Positions 27,984 to 36,644 of a stretch of 64,000 nucleotides of DNA are shown here, in pieces (position 1 is the first letter of the stretch; each line of letters starts with the position of its first letter). Source of the stretch: Arsenicibacter rosenii (GTDB lineage Bacteria > Bacteroidota > Bacteroidia > Cytophagales > Spirosomataceae); assembly GCF_001870735.1 (NCBI RefSeq), contig NZ_MORL01000007.1:62001-126000 (forward strand). Reading direction: 5' to 3'. Made by a program: the position numbers and the translations under genes. Under the pieces are notes generated by a model, which was not told where the DNA came from, made no database searches, and saw only the letters and a program-made list of their open reading frames with translations.

Positions 27984-29336
27984 ATGGAAACAAATCTGAA
28001 TACCCTGTCACGACGCGACTTTCTGCGTCAGTCTTCTCTGGCAACCGCCGGTCTGGTGGCGGCATCTCCTCTGACAACCCTGGCCGCGCCGATGGCCAAA
28101 CGTAAAGTGGCTATGGTCGGTACCGGCCACCGCGGCACGAGTATGTGGGGTACGCCGGTCGTCAGGGAGTTTGCGGATATCATTGAGTTTGTCGGCCTGT
28201 GCGACAAAAACATCGGCCGCGCCGAAACGGCCAAAAAAATGCTGGGCGTGTCCTGTGCGACCTATACCGACTTTGAGAAAATGATGCAGGAAACCAAACC
28301 GGACCTGCTCATCGTAACCACCGTAGACGCGACCCACGACGAATTTATCATCAAGGGTATGGAAATGGGGGCCGACATCATCACCGAAAAGCCCATGACC
28401 ACCGACGAAACCAAGTGCCGGGCGATTCTGGATGCGGAAAAGCGGACGGGCAAAAAAGTGACCGTAACCTTCAACTACCGCTACTCGCCGCACCGCCAGA
28501 AAATCTACGAACTGCTGCGCGAAGGGGCCATCGGCAAGATTACGTCGGTCGATTTTCACTGGTATCTGGATACCCGCCACGGGGCCGACTATTTCCGGCG
28601 CTGGCACCGGCTGCGCGAAAACAGCGGATCGCTGTGGGTACACAAGGCGAGTCACCACTTCGATCTGCTGAACTGGTGGCTGGAGTCGGAACCGGAGTCG
28701 GTCTATGCGCAGGGTGCACTGGAAAACTACGGCAAAAACGGGCCGTTCCGCAGCACAAACTGCCGCGCCTGCCCGCACAAATCAGACTGTAACTACTACT
28801 GGGATATTACCAAAGATAAGCGGTTGACAGCGCTGTATGTCGATAACGAAAAATACGACGGCTACCACCGCGACGGCTGTGTCTTTAAGGAAGATATCAA
28901 TATTTTCGACAAAATGGCGGCCACGATTCATTATGCCAACGGGGTGAATGTCAGCTACTCACTGACAACGTACTCGCCGTATGAGGGCTACCGGATTGCA
29001 TTCAACGGCACAAAAGGCCGTTTAGAGGCGTGGATTAAAGAGTCGGGCAAAATGACCATTGAGCCGTATGACGAGCTGATGCTGTCGAAAAACTTTGGCG
29101 AGGTCGAGTACATTAAAGTACCGCAGGCCGAAGGCCACGGTGGTGGCGATGCCCGGCTGCGGGACAAAATCTTCCGGAATCCCGGGGCGAAAGACACCTT
29201 CCGGCAGGCCGCCGGCAGCCGCGACGGAGCCATGGCGATTCTGGTCGGCATCGGTGCCCGCAAAAGCATCCAGACCGGTCAACCCGTCCGGATCGAAGAC
29301 CTGACGGGACTGAAACCGCTGGCTGTCAAATCGTAA
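27984..29336 (+). CDS. Tat-exported Gfo/Idh/MocA family oxidoreductase
   Basis: 450 residues with a twin-arginine signal (LSRRDFLRQSSLATAGLV). The Rossmann domain has VAMVGTGHRGTSMWG, followed by the family motif ITEKPMTTDE with its catalytic-site Lys. A Cys-rich insert CRACPHKSDCNYYWD (~255-270) is seen in a subset of these enzymes. They bind NAD(P) and act on sugars or sugar derivatives, often as oxidoreductases. Export to the periplasm with bound cofactor is consistent with Tat. It is followed by the GH2-like gene, which probably shares its transcript. Confidence 0.92.
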   Translation: METNLNTLSRRDFLRQSSLATAGLVAASPLTTLAAPMAKRKVAMVGTGHRGTSMWGTPVVREFADIIEFVGLCDKNIGRAETAKKMLGVSCATYTDFEKMMQETKPDLLIVTTVDATHDEFIIKGMEMGADIITEKPMTTDETKCRAILDAEKRTGKKVTVTFNYRYSPHRQKIYELLREGAIGKITSVDFHWYLDTRHGADYFRRWHRLRENSGSLWVHKASHHFDLLNWWLESEPESVYAQGALENYGKNGPFRSTNCRACPHKSDCNYYWDITKDKRLTALYVDNEKYDGYHRDGCVFKEDINIFDKMAATIHYANGVNVSYSLTTYSPYEGYRIAFNGTKGRLEAWIKESGKMTIEPYDELMLSKNFGEVEYIKVPQAEGHGGGDARLRDKIFRNPGAKDTFRQAAGSRDGAMAILVGIGARKSIQTGQPVRIEDLTGLKPLAVKS

Positions 29337-29373
29337 CGTGGGGGATAACGGAAATTGTATGGCGCCAACCGTA

Positions 29374-29566
29374 GAGACGCAACATCTTGCGTCTCCTTTA
29401 TTCAGGTTCAGAACGTTATTTAGGCAGGTAGAGACGCAATATCTTGCGTCTCGTTTGTTCAGGTTCAGAACGTTATTTAGGCAGGTAGAAACGCAACATC
29501 TTGCGTCTCCTTTATTCAGGTTCAGAACGTTATTGGGGTGGTTTGAGACGCAATATATTGCGTCTC
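29374..29566. repeat. Four GAGACGC palindromes with exact 57-bp period
   Basis: 22-bp palindromes of the form GAGACGCAAYATYTTGCGTCTC occur at 29374-29395, 29431-29452, 29488-29509 and 29545-29566. The spacers (CTTTATTCAGGTTCAGAACG...) are nearly identical, so this is a tandem array of 57-bp units. The period is a multiple of three and the array is open in the frame of the downstream GH2-like gene. The same palindrome recurs at 41100-41403 with a different spacer. Confidence 0.9.
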
Positions 29567-29574
29567 TACTGGTA

Positions 29575-32430
29575 ATGTGGCTGGTCGTGTCCGGTAACGC
29601 GGCATGGGCATCGTCCGCCATTGATCTGAAAGGGCAGTGGCGGTTCCGGACCGATGCGGCGGATAAGGGTGTGGCTGACCGGTGGTTTGCCGGTAAACTG
29701 CCCGAAACCATTAAACTGCCGGGCTCTATGGCCGAAAACGGCAAGGGCAGCGACATTACGCTCCAAACCAAGTGGACGGGCAGCATCTACGACAGTTCGT
29801 GGTACTTCAACCCGCGCATGGCGAAGTACCGGCAGCCGGGAAACCTGAAATTCCCGTTCTGGCTGACGCCGGTGAAGGAATATGTCGGCGCTGCCTGGTA
29901 CCAGAAAGACGTGACTATTCCCGCCAACTGGGCAAATCAGCACATTGAACTGTTTCTGGAACGACCGCATACGGAAACCCGCGTCTGGATCGACGATGCC
30001 GAAATCGGGATGCAGAATAGTCTGGTGGCTCCCCATGTGTTTGACCTCACCGGTAAGCTACCGCCCGGTAAACACACGCTGACCATCCGGATCGATAACC
30101 GGATCAAGGACATTAATGTCGGCAAGGACTCGCACAGCCTGACCGACCATACGCAGGGCAACTGGAACGGCATTGTGGGCCGTATGGAATTACAGGCCAT
30201 GCCGCCTGTCCGGGTAGACGATGTGCAGGTGTATCCTGATCTGATGCAAAAACTTGCGCGGGTGAAGGTGACAATCAATAGCCTGACCCCCAATGCGGCC
30301 GGTACCCTCCGGATAGCAGCGTCGGCGTTCAACACGGCGAAAAAGCATGTCGTCCCGCCGGTTTTGCAGTCGTTTACGCTGAATGGTACCTCCGCAATCC
30401 TGGACATTGTCTATCCGATGGGCGACGGCCTGCTGACATGGGACGAGTTTGATCCGGCGCTTTACCAGCTACAGGTTAGTGTCCGGTCGGGTCAGCAGGA
30501 GCACCGGCGGGCAGTACAGTTCGGGATGCGGGAAGTCGGCATTCAGGGGACGCGGTTTACCGTCAACGGCCGGCCGGTTTACCTGCGCGGGACGGTCGAA
30601 AACTGTGATTTTCCGCTGACGGGCTATGCCGCCATGGATGTACCGGCCTGGGAGCGTATTTTCCGGATTGCCAGACAATACGGCTTGAACCACATGCGCT
30701 TCCACTCGTACTGTCCGCCCGAAGCAGCCTTTATCGCTGCCGATAAGGTCGGGTTTTACCTGCAACCCGAAGGGCCGAGCTGGTGCAACCACGGCACGTC
30801 GCTGGGCGATGGCAAACCCGTTGACAAGTACCTCTACGACGAAACCGACCGCATGGCCCGATCGTATGGCAACTATGCCTCGTACTGTCTGCTGGCCTAT
30901 GGCAACGAACCCGCGGGCCGCAACCAGGCGAAGTGGCTGGGGGCTTTCTGTACCTACTGGATGGCCAAAGACCCGCGCCGGAAATACACCGGGGCGTCGG
31001 TCGGGATGAGCTGGCCGCTGGTGCCCGAAAACGAATTTATGGTTAAGTCGGGGCCCCGCAACCTGCCCTACGACAAACTACCGGAGAGTACCGGCGATTA
31101 CCGCTCAAAGCTCGAAGGCTTTACGGTGCCCTACCTGACGCACGAAATGGGGCAGTGGTGCGCAACGCCGAATTTCAAGGAAATCAAAAAATACACCGGC
31201 GTGTACCGCGCCCGCAACATGGAGCTGTTTCAGGAAGACCTGACCGACCGGGGCATGGGCGACCAGGGCGATCAGTTTCTGATGGCTTCCGGTAAGTTGC
31301 AGGTACTGTGCTACAAGCAGGAAATTGAGTGGTCGCTCCGGACGCCCGGCGGCGCGGGGTTTCAGTTGCTGTCGCTGAATGACTACTCGGGGCAGGGAAC
31401 GGCGCTGGTCGGTTTGCTGGACGCGTTCTGGGACGAAAAAGGCTATGTCAACGCGAAGGCGTTCAGGAAGTTTTGTAGCGAAACGGTGCCGCTGGCACGA
31501 CTGCCGAAGTTCGTATACCGGTCGGATGAGACGATGGAGGCAGCGGTAGAACTGGCCCATTTCGGGAGGTCTCCGCTGACCAATGCACGGCTTATTTGGA
31601 CACTGACCGGTCCGGCCGGAAAGGTGGTGGCACGCGGGGCCTTTGCGCCACAGTCGTTTTCCATCGGCACGAATCAGCCGGTCGGGACGGTCAGTGTACC
31701 GCTGGCTGCTATACAGCAGGCCACAAAGCTCACCCTGGAAGTGTCCATGCCGGGCACGGCGGTTGCCAACAGCTGGGAGGTGTGGGTCTATCCGGCAACC
31801 CTGCCGGCCTTAGCCGAAGATGATATTTATGTGACGACAACCCTGGACGAAAAAGCGGAGACTGTTCTGAAAAACGGGGGGAAGGTGTTCCTGCAGGCGG
31901 CCGGGAAAATTGAAAAAGGCAAGGAGGTGGTGCAGCACTTTCTGCCGGTATTCTGGAATACATCGTGGTTTAAGATGCGGCCGCCGCACACGCTCGGCTT
32001 CGTGGTGAATCCCGCACATCCGGCATTTGGGCAGTTCCCGACCGACCCGCACAGTAACCTGCAATGGTGGGAGATTGTACATAAGGCACAGGTGATGAAC
32101 CTCGAAGATTTTCCGGCCTCGTTCCGGCCGATTGTACAGCCCATCGATACCTGGTTTCTGAACCGGCGGCTGGGCATGATTCTGGAAACAAAGGTAGGGG
32201 CGGGGAAACTGATGTTGTGCAGTGCCGACCTGCTGAGCGACCCCGACCACCGGATCGTTGCCCGTCAGTTGTTCCGGAGCCTGCGGGCGTATATGCAGAC
32301 CGCCGCTTTTGCCCCGGAAACATCGGTAGATTTAACAACAATCCGCGCTTTGTTCAACAGCCCGTCCCGCGATACCTTCAAGGCATTTACGGCCGATAGT
32401 CCTGATGAACTGAAGAAAAGCCGGATGTAA
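29575..32430 (+). CDS. GH2-like glycoside hydrolase (sugar-binding / TIM-barrel)
   Basis: 951 residues from the ATG at 29575; the frame is open upstream to a GTG at 29338, through the 57-bp repeat array. The N-terminal jelly roll (KGQWRFRTDAADKG, GAAWYQKDVTIPANW, ELFLERPHTETRVWIDD) is typical of GH2. The barrel has YLRGTVENCDFPLTGYA and LNHMRFHSYCPPEAAF, with LLAYGNEPAG as probable acid/base motif and LTHEMGQWC as a candidate nucleophile strand. The C-terminus is beta-rich. The start MWLVVSGNAAWASS is a poor signal peptide, so the true N-terminus is uncertain (see findings). Substrate is unknown; galactosides or glucuronides are typical of the family. Confidence 0.82.
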   Translation: MWLVVSGNAAWASSAIDLKGQWRFRTDAADKGVADRWFAGKLPETIKLPGSMAENGKGSDITLQTKWTGSIYDSSWYFNPRMAKYRQPGNLKFPFWLTPVKEYVGAAWYQKDVTIPANWANQHIELFLERPHTETRVWIDDAEIGMQNSLVAPHVFDLTGKLPPGKHTLTIRIDNRIKDINVGKDSHSLTDHTQGNWNGIVGRMELQAMPPVRVDDVQVYPDLMQKLARVKVTINSLTPNAAGTLRIAASAFNTAKKHVVPPVLQSFTLNGTSAILDIVYPMGDGLLTWDEFDPALYQLQVSVRSGQQEHRRAVQFGMREVGIQGTRFTVNGRPVYLRGTVENCDFPLTGYAAMDVPAWERIFRIARQYGLNHMRFHSYCPPEAAFIAADKVGFYLQPEGPSWCNHGTSLGDGKPVDKYLYDETDRMARSYGNYASYCLLAYGNEPAGRNQAKWLGAFCTYWMAKDPRRKYTGASVGMSWPLVPENEFMVKSGPRNLPYDKLPESTGDYRSKLEGFTVPYLTHEMGQWCATPNFKEIKKYTGVYRARNMELFQEDLTDRGMGDQGDQFLMASGKLQVLCYKQEIEWSLRTPGGAGFQLLSLNDYSGQGTALVGLLDAFWDEKGYVNAKAFRKFCSETVPLARLPKFVYRSDETMEAAVELAHFGRSPLTNARLIWTLTGPAGKVVARGAFAPQSFSIGTNQPVGTVSVPLAAIQQATKLTLEVSMPGTAVANSWEVWVYPATLPALAEDDIYVTTTLDEKAETVLKNGGKVFLQAAGKIEKGKEVVQHFLPVFWNTSWFKMRPPHTLGFVVNPAHPAFGQFPTDPHSNLQWWEIVHKAQVMNLEDFPASFRPIVQPIDTWFLNRRLGMILETKVGAGKLMLCSADLLSDPDHRIVARQLFRSLRAYMQTAAFAPETSVDLTTIRALFNSPSRDTFKAFTADSPDELKKSRM

Positions 32431-32448
32431 AATAAACTGAAAAAACAC

Positions 32449-32889
32449 ATGAAAACACTGAAAATGTTGCTGGCGATTGCGCTGATCGCCGTTGTTTGTA
32501 CTGCTAATGCCGCCACAAAGGGCGATGACAAAAAAGATGTTGAACAGGCCGTTGAAAAACTGCGGCAAGGCATGCTGAACGGCGACCGCGCCACGCTGGA
32601 ATCGGTAGCGGCCGAGGAACTGAGCTATGGCCACTCCAACGGCCGCGTCGAAGACAAAAAGGAATTTGTGGAGGCGTTTGTCAGCGGTACATCCGATTTC
32701 AAAACCATCGAACTGACCGATCAGACCGTTACGGTGTCGGGTAATACGGCCTGGGTACGGCACAAGCTATACGGCGAAACTAACGACAAAGGCGTACCGG
32801 GAACTGCTAAAATCTCGATTCTGACAGTGTGGGTAAAGCAGAAAGGTACCTGGAAGCTCTTCGCCCGGCAAGCCGTTAAAATTCAGTAA
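32449..32889 (+). CDS. Secreted NTF2-like (DUF4440) protein
   Basis: 146 residues with a signal peptide (KTLKMLLAIALIAVVCTANA). The rest is an NTF2-like fold: VEQAVEKLRQGMLNGDRATL, LSYGHSNGRVEDKKEFVEAF, and the terminal strands ILTVWVKQKGTWKLFARQAV. These small periplasmic proteins often accompany sugar catabolism genes; no enzyme activity is established for most. It starts 18 nt after the GH2-like gene and is very likely co-transcribed with it. Confidence 0.88.
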   Translation: MKTLKMLLAIALIAVVCTANAATKGDDKKDVEQAVEKLRQGMLNGDRATLESVAAEELSYGHSNGRVEDKKEFVEAFVSGTSDFKTIELTDQTVTVSGNTAWVRHKLYGETNDKGVPGTAKISILTVWVKQKGTWKLFARQAVKIQ

Positions 32890-32892
32890 TGG

Positions 32893-32959
32893 TTTACCAC
32901 ATAGCCATATAATACAAATAGGGTAAAAACTTATGGTTTCCATGTGGCTATGTGGTAAA
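32893..32959. repeat. Inverted repeat in the DUF4440-GH28 spacer
   Basis: TTTACCACATAGCCA (32893-32907) and TGGCTATGTGGTAAA (32945-32959) form a 15-bp stem with a 37-nt loop, just after the NTF2-like gene. It may act as an mRNA stabiliser or weak terminator before GH28. Confidence 0.6.
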
Positions 32960-32990
32960 GTAATAATTTGTTAATCAGGAAGTTTAGTGT

Positions 32991-34385
32991 ATGATTCTTC
33001 TTTGGCTTTCGTTCTGGCTGACGCTCTTCAGTGCACCGGATCCGGCGTGGGTAAAGCAGGTGGGTGCCCGTCAGCAACCAACCCGCAAAACCGTTTTCCT
33101 GACCAACCAATACGGTGCCGTAGCCGATGGTAAAACGCTGGCCACCAACGCCATTCAACAGGCAATTGATGCCTGTGCGGCCAAAGGCGGCGGCGTGGTT
33201 TCCTTTCAGCCCGGGCAATACCTGACCGGTTCGCTGTTTCTGAAGAAAGGCGTTACGCTGCGGATTGACAAAGGGGTTGAACTGCTCGGCAGCCAGTCAC
33301 TGACCGATTATCCCGAAATCGACACACGGATTGCGGGCATTGAAATGAAGTGGCCCGCCGCCCTGATCAACGTACTCGGGCAGACCAACGTGGCCGTAGT
33401 GGGCGAGGGGACCGTTAACGCACAGGGCAAACCGTTCTGGGACAGCTATTGGGCCATGCGGAAAGAATACGAGCCGAAAGGCCTGCGCTGGATCGTTGAT
33501 TATGACGCCAAACGCCCGCGTACGCTGCTGGTGGCCAATTCGTCGGATGTGACGCTGAAAGACATTACCCTGCAACAGGCCGGTTTCTGGACCGTTCATA
33601 TCCTGTATTCCGACCACGTAACGGCCGACGGTCTGGTGATTCAGAACAATATCGGCGGTCACGGCCCGAGCACCGACGGCATTGACATTGACTCATCGAG
33701 CTATGTACTGGTGCAGAACTGCGACATCGACTGTAACGACGATGATTTCTGCCTGAAAGCAGGCCGCGATTGGGACGGGCTGCGTGTAAACCGGCCAACC
33801 GAATACGTACTTATCCGAGACTGCATTGCCCGTGCGGGCGGGGGGCTGATTACCTTTGGCAGTGAAACGTCGGGGAGCATCCGGCACGTAATTGCCCGGA
33901 ATCTGAAGGCTAAAGGAACCGGCGTCGGTATCCGGCTCAAATCGGCCATGACGCGGGGCGGCACCGTGGAGGACGTTTCGATGGAAGACATTACGATGGA
34001 CGGGGTCGGTACCGCCATTGAGGTAACCATGAACTGGAACCCGAGCTACAGCTATTCGACCTTGCCGGCGGGGTATACCGAAGCCAGCTTACCGCCCCAT
34101 TGGAAAGCCATGCTGCAAAAAGTCGAACCGGCCGAACGGGGTATACCGCACTTTCGCGACATCCGGATTGCCAACCTTACGGTATTAGATGCTAAGCGGG
34201 GGATCCGGGCCGAGGGCTCAGGACAGTCGTTGCTGGAAAACTTCCGGTTAGATAACGTGTCTATCAACGCTGCACAGGCGGGCAGTATCGAGTTTGGTAA
34301 AGACTGGATTGTCAATAAAGTCAGCATTTCCGGTAAAGACAGCAAACCGCTGGAGGTGAAAAAAAGCACCGGAGTTACGTTTTAA
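32991..34385 (+). CDS. GH28 polygalacturonase-like glycoside hydrolase
   Basis: 464 residues with an N-terminal hydrophobic stretch (MILLWLSFWLTLFSAP). A pectate-lyase-like parallel beta-helix is indicated by NQYGAVADGKTLATNAIQQA and GVVSFQPGQYLTGSLFL. GH28 active-site strands appear as GHGPSTDGIDIDSS (~222-235) and CNDDDFCLKAG (~247-257), giving the expected Asp residues, then TFGSETSGSI (~287-296). The family hydrolyses polygalacturonan or rhamnogalacturonan. With rhaM and the SusC/SusD pair nearby it suggests pectin use. It probably shares a transcript with the two genes upstream. Confidence 0.93.
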   Translation: MILLWLSFWLTLFSAPDPAWVKQVGARQQPTRKTVFLTNQYGAVADGKTLATNAIQQAIDACAAKGGGVVSFQPGQYLTGSLFLKKGVTLRIDKGVELLGSQSLTDYPEIDTRIAGIEMKWPAALINVLGQTNVAVVGEGTVNAQGKPFWDSYWAMRKEYEPKGLRWIVDYDAKRPRTLLVANSSDVTLKDITLQQAGFWTVHILYSDHVTADGLVIQNNIGGHGPSTDGIDIDSSSYVLVQNCDIDCNDDDFCLKAGRDWDGLRVNRPTEYVLIRDCIARAGGGLITFGSETSGSIRHVIARNLKAKGTGVGIRLKSAMTRGGTVEDVSMEDITMDGVGTAIEVTMNWNPSYSYSTLPAGYTEASLPPHWKAMLQKVEPAERGIPHFRDIRIANLTVLDAKRGIRAEGSGQSLLENFRLDNVSINAAQAGSIEFGKDWIVNKVSISGKDSKPLEVKKSTGVTF

Positions 34386-34435
34386 ATTGGCTTTCCGGTA
34401 AGTTACGGCTAATTTCCGGCCCTAATCGAAACGGC

Positions 34436-34999
34436 ATGGAACTAACGGCGTACCTCAACGAACTGGTCTCTCTCTCTCCCGAACTGGAACACGAACTGGA
34501 TCAGGCGGTTGCCTGTGACGTTTTTCCGAAGCGGCACAAACTCCTGCTGCCCGACAATACCTCGCAGAAGGTTTATTTTATCGAACAGGGCCTCGCCCGT
34601 ACCTACTATATCAAGCCCGACGGCAAAGATGTAACCCATCATTTTATTCTGGAAAACTCCTTTTTTATGGCCATCGAAAATATTTTCTATGGCCGGACGT
34701 CTCCCTATGGCTTCGAACTGCTGGAAAAATCAGTGGTCCGGTCGATACCCTATGCCGATCTGGAAAAGCTGATTGACCAGCACGATAAGCTGGAAAAAAT
34801 AATGCGGACACTACTGATCCAGACCCTGAAAACCTTTTCCGACCGGTTGTATGCCCTCCAGTTTCAGTCGGCGCAGGACCGGTATAATACGTTGCTGGCG
34901 CAGTATCCGTCCATTCTCCAGCGCGCTCCGTTAGGCCATATTGCGTCGTATCTGGGCATTACCCAGCAGACTCTCAGCGTGATACGCGCGCAACGTTAA
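34436..34999 (+). CDS. Crp/Fnr family transcriptional regulator
   Basis: 187 residues. The cyclic-nucleotide-binding-like barrel covers ~20-130 (HKLLLPDNTSQKVYFIEQGL, ARTYYIKPDGKDVTHHFILE), and the C-terminal helix-turn-helix has LGHIASYLGITQQTLSVIR. This short form is the common Bacteroidota type, in which the effector is usually unknown. It is followed by an orphan reductase domain and then an RND efflux operon, so it may control efflux; that is inference from position. Confidence 0.9.
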   Translation: MELTAYLNELVSLSPELEHELDQAVACDVFPKRHKLLLPDNTSQKVYFIEQGLARTYYIKPDGKDVTHHFILENSFFMAIENIFYGRTSPYGFELLEKSVVRSIPYADLEKLIDQHDKLEKIMRTLLIQTLKTFSDRLYALQFQSAQDRYNTLLAQYPSILQRAPLGHIASYLGITQQTLSVIRAQR

Positions 35000-35138
35000 C
35001 CGATTCGCTTCGTTCGGCCAAAATCAGGGCCTTACAATAAATTTTAGCTTACTTTCAGGTTATATACTGATTTTTTAATCCAGATGAAAAGAAATCAGGG
35101 CCGCTGATTAGTCTTTTGTATGACTAATTGGATAGGCT

Positions 35139-35537
35139 ATGAAAACGATTCATCCGGCAAAAACAGTCCATTATCTATATATCACCGACGAGTCAGGGAT
35201 CGGTGATGTGTTTCCGGCTATCAAACAAAATCTGGTCGGGTATCCCTCAACCCACGTATCCCTGATCTATGCATCCGGGACATCAGCGCACGTCTTTGCA
35301 CCCGAGCTGCATATTCTGTCCCGTCACTTCCCGACTCAATTCATTCCCGCGCTGGTATATGATCCGGAAAACCGGTTCGATCATCAGGCAACCATCGAAA
35401 CCATGCTGAACGCCAACACCCGCGACCAGCTGAAGATCAGCGTGGCCGGGATGCCGGAATTCGTGTCGGTCGTCCGGGATCAGCTTCTGTTTTTAGGAAT
35501 TAAGAAAGAAACCATACATCTCCATTTTTTAAGATAG
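35139..35537 (+). CDS. Orphan ferredoxin-reductase-type NAD(P)-binding domain
   Basis: 132 residues. The pattern YLYITDESGIGDVFPAIKQN, then VSLIYASGTSAHVF, then SVAGMPEFVSVVRDQLLFLG and a final ETIHLHFL follows the NAD(P)-binding half of ferredoxin reductase or siderophore-interacting proteins, including the position where CGPPGM normally stands (here VAGMPE). The flavin-binding half is missing, and no frame upstream supplies it. It may be a remnant or work with a separate partner. It sits between a Crp/Fnr gene and the RND efflux genes. Confidence 0.55.
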   Translation: MKTIHPAKTVHYLYITDESGIGDVFPAIKQNLVGYPSTHVSLIYASGTSAHVFAPELHILSRHFPTQFIPALVYDPENRFDHQATIETMLNANTRDQLKISVAGMPEFVSVVRDQLLFLGIKKETIHLHFLR

Positions 35538-35601
35538 ATGAAAAGAAAGCAGTGCTTCATCTGTCAATTTTGCATCATCATTCTTCGACGTATTAATCGC
35601 T

Positions 35602-36636
35602 ATGAAAAGCCAGAAACTCTATATCGCGCTGATCGCTACGGCACTGGTAAGTGGCTGTCAGACAAAGGAAAAAACAACAGAGGTAAAGGAAACGGCTATT
35701 CCGGTCGTTACGGAGCAGGTCAGCCGCAAGCAGGTCAACCGCACTACCTCCATCAGCGGCAACATTGAAGGCAGCCGCACCGTCCGGCTGGGCTTTATGG
35801 TTGCCGGTAAATTGAACTTTATCGCGGCCGACGAAGGGCAGGTTGTCCGCAAAGGTCAGCTCTTAGCCAGCCTCGACCCGACCAACTACGGCATCGCTAA
35901 GGAAATGACCGATGTGCAGGTGGCACAGGTCAGCGATGAATTCAGCCGCCTCAAACTGATGCACGACCGCAACAGCCTCAGCGACGCCGACTTTGCGAAG
36001 GTCAACTTTGGGCTGCAACAGGCAAAAGTGCAGCAGAAACTACAGGCCAGAAACCTCTCAGATACAAAATTATATGCACCCATCAGCGGGGTAATGCTGA
36101 AAAAGCTGGCCGAAACGGGCGAAATCACCGGTGTGGGTACGCCGCTCTTTGTCGTTTCAGACATCAGCAAGGTCAACGTAAACGCCTATATCCCGGAAAG
36201 CGAGTTGCATAGTATCAAAATCGGCCAGCCGGCCACCGTTCTGGTGTCGTCGCTGAGCCAGACCTTTACCGGCCGGGTAAAAGAAGTCGGTTCGGTGGCC
36301 GACGTTACCTCACGGGCCTTTACGGTCAAAATCGAACTGCCGAACCCGAAAGGACTGATCCGGCCGGGGATGATCGCCGAAATCACGCTGAAATCCAGTC
36401 AGCCGGTTGAACGCCTGTTGCTGCCCGCTGAGGCCATTCTACACGATACCGACAGCCAGAGCTATGTATTTGTGGTCGATAAAGGGCAGAAAAAAGCCTT
36501 CCGCCGTAATGTGAGTGTGGGCCAGCTGGTCGATAACAAAATTGAAGTGACCGCCGGTTTGTCACCGCAGGAAATCGTGGTTACGGGTGGTCAGCAAAAG
36601 CTCACCGATGGTTCTTCTGTCAGCCTTTCTAACTAA
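35602..36636 (+). CDS. RND efflux periplasmic adaptor (membrane fusion protein), lipoprotein
   Basis: 344 residues with a lipobox at Cys19 (TALVSGC). Biotinyl-lipoyl-like and coiled-coil segments are seen: VAGKLNFIAADEGQVVRKGQ, LLASLDPTNYGIAKEM, LYAPISGVMLKKLAETGEIT, and a beta-barrel portion LFVVSDISKVNVNAYIPESE. It links the inner-membrane pump at 36645 to the TolC-type channel at 39739. First gene of a three-gene operon, 8 nt before the pump gene. Confidence 0.95.
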   Translation: MKSQKLYIALIATALVSGCQTKEKTTEVKETAIPVVTEQVSRKQVNRTTSISGNIEGSRTVRLGFMVAGKLNFIAADEGQVVRKGQLLASLDPTNYGIAKEMTDVQVAQVSDEFSRLKLMHDRNSLSDADFAKVNFGLQQAKVQQKLQARNLSDTKLYAPISGVMLKKLAETGEITGVGTPLFVVSDISKVNVNAYIPESELHSIKIGQPATVLVSSLSQTFTGRVKEVGSVADVTSRAFTVKIELPNPKGLIRPGMIAEITLKSSQPVERLLLPAEAILHDTDSQSYVFVVDKGQKKAFRRNVSVGQLVDNKIEVTAGLSPQEIVVTGGQQKLTDGSSVSLSN

Positions 36637-36644
36637 TCAACGTC

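Noticed and set aside
27737..27985. Minus-strand frame of 82 codons overlapping the oxidoreductase start
   Set aside because: It occupies the promoter region of a divergent gene pair and shows no family signature.
29374..29566. CRISPR-like regular spacing of a 22-bp repeat
   Set aside because: The repeat is a full palindrome, the spacers are nearly identical to each other, and no cas gene is nearby. It is a tandem repeat, not CRISPR.
35538..35768. Plus-strand frame of 76 codons before the RND adaptor gene
   Set aside because: It overlaps the adaptor's signal-peptide coding region in another frame and has no supporting features.
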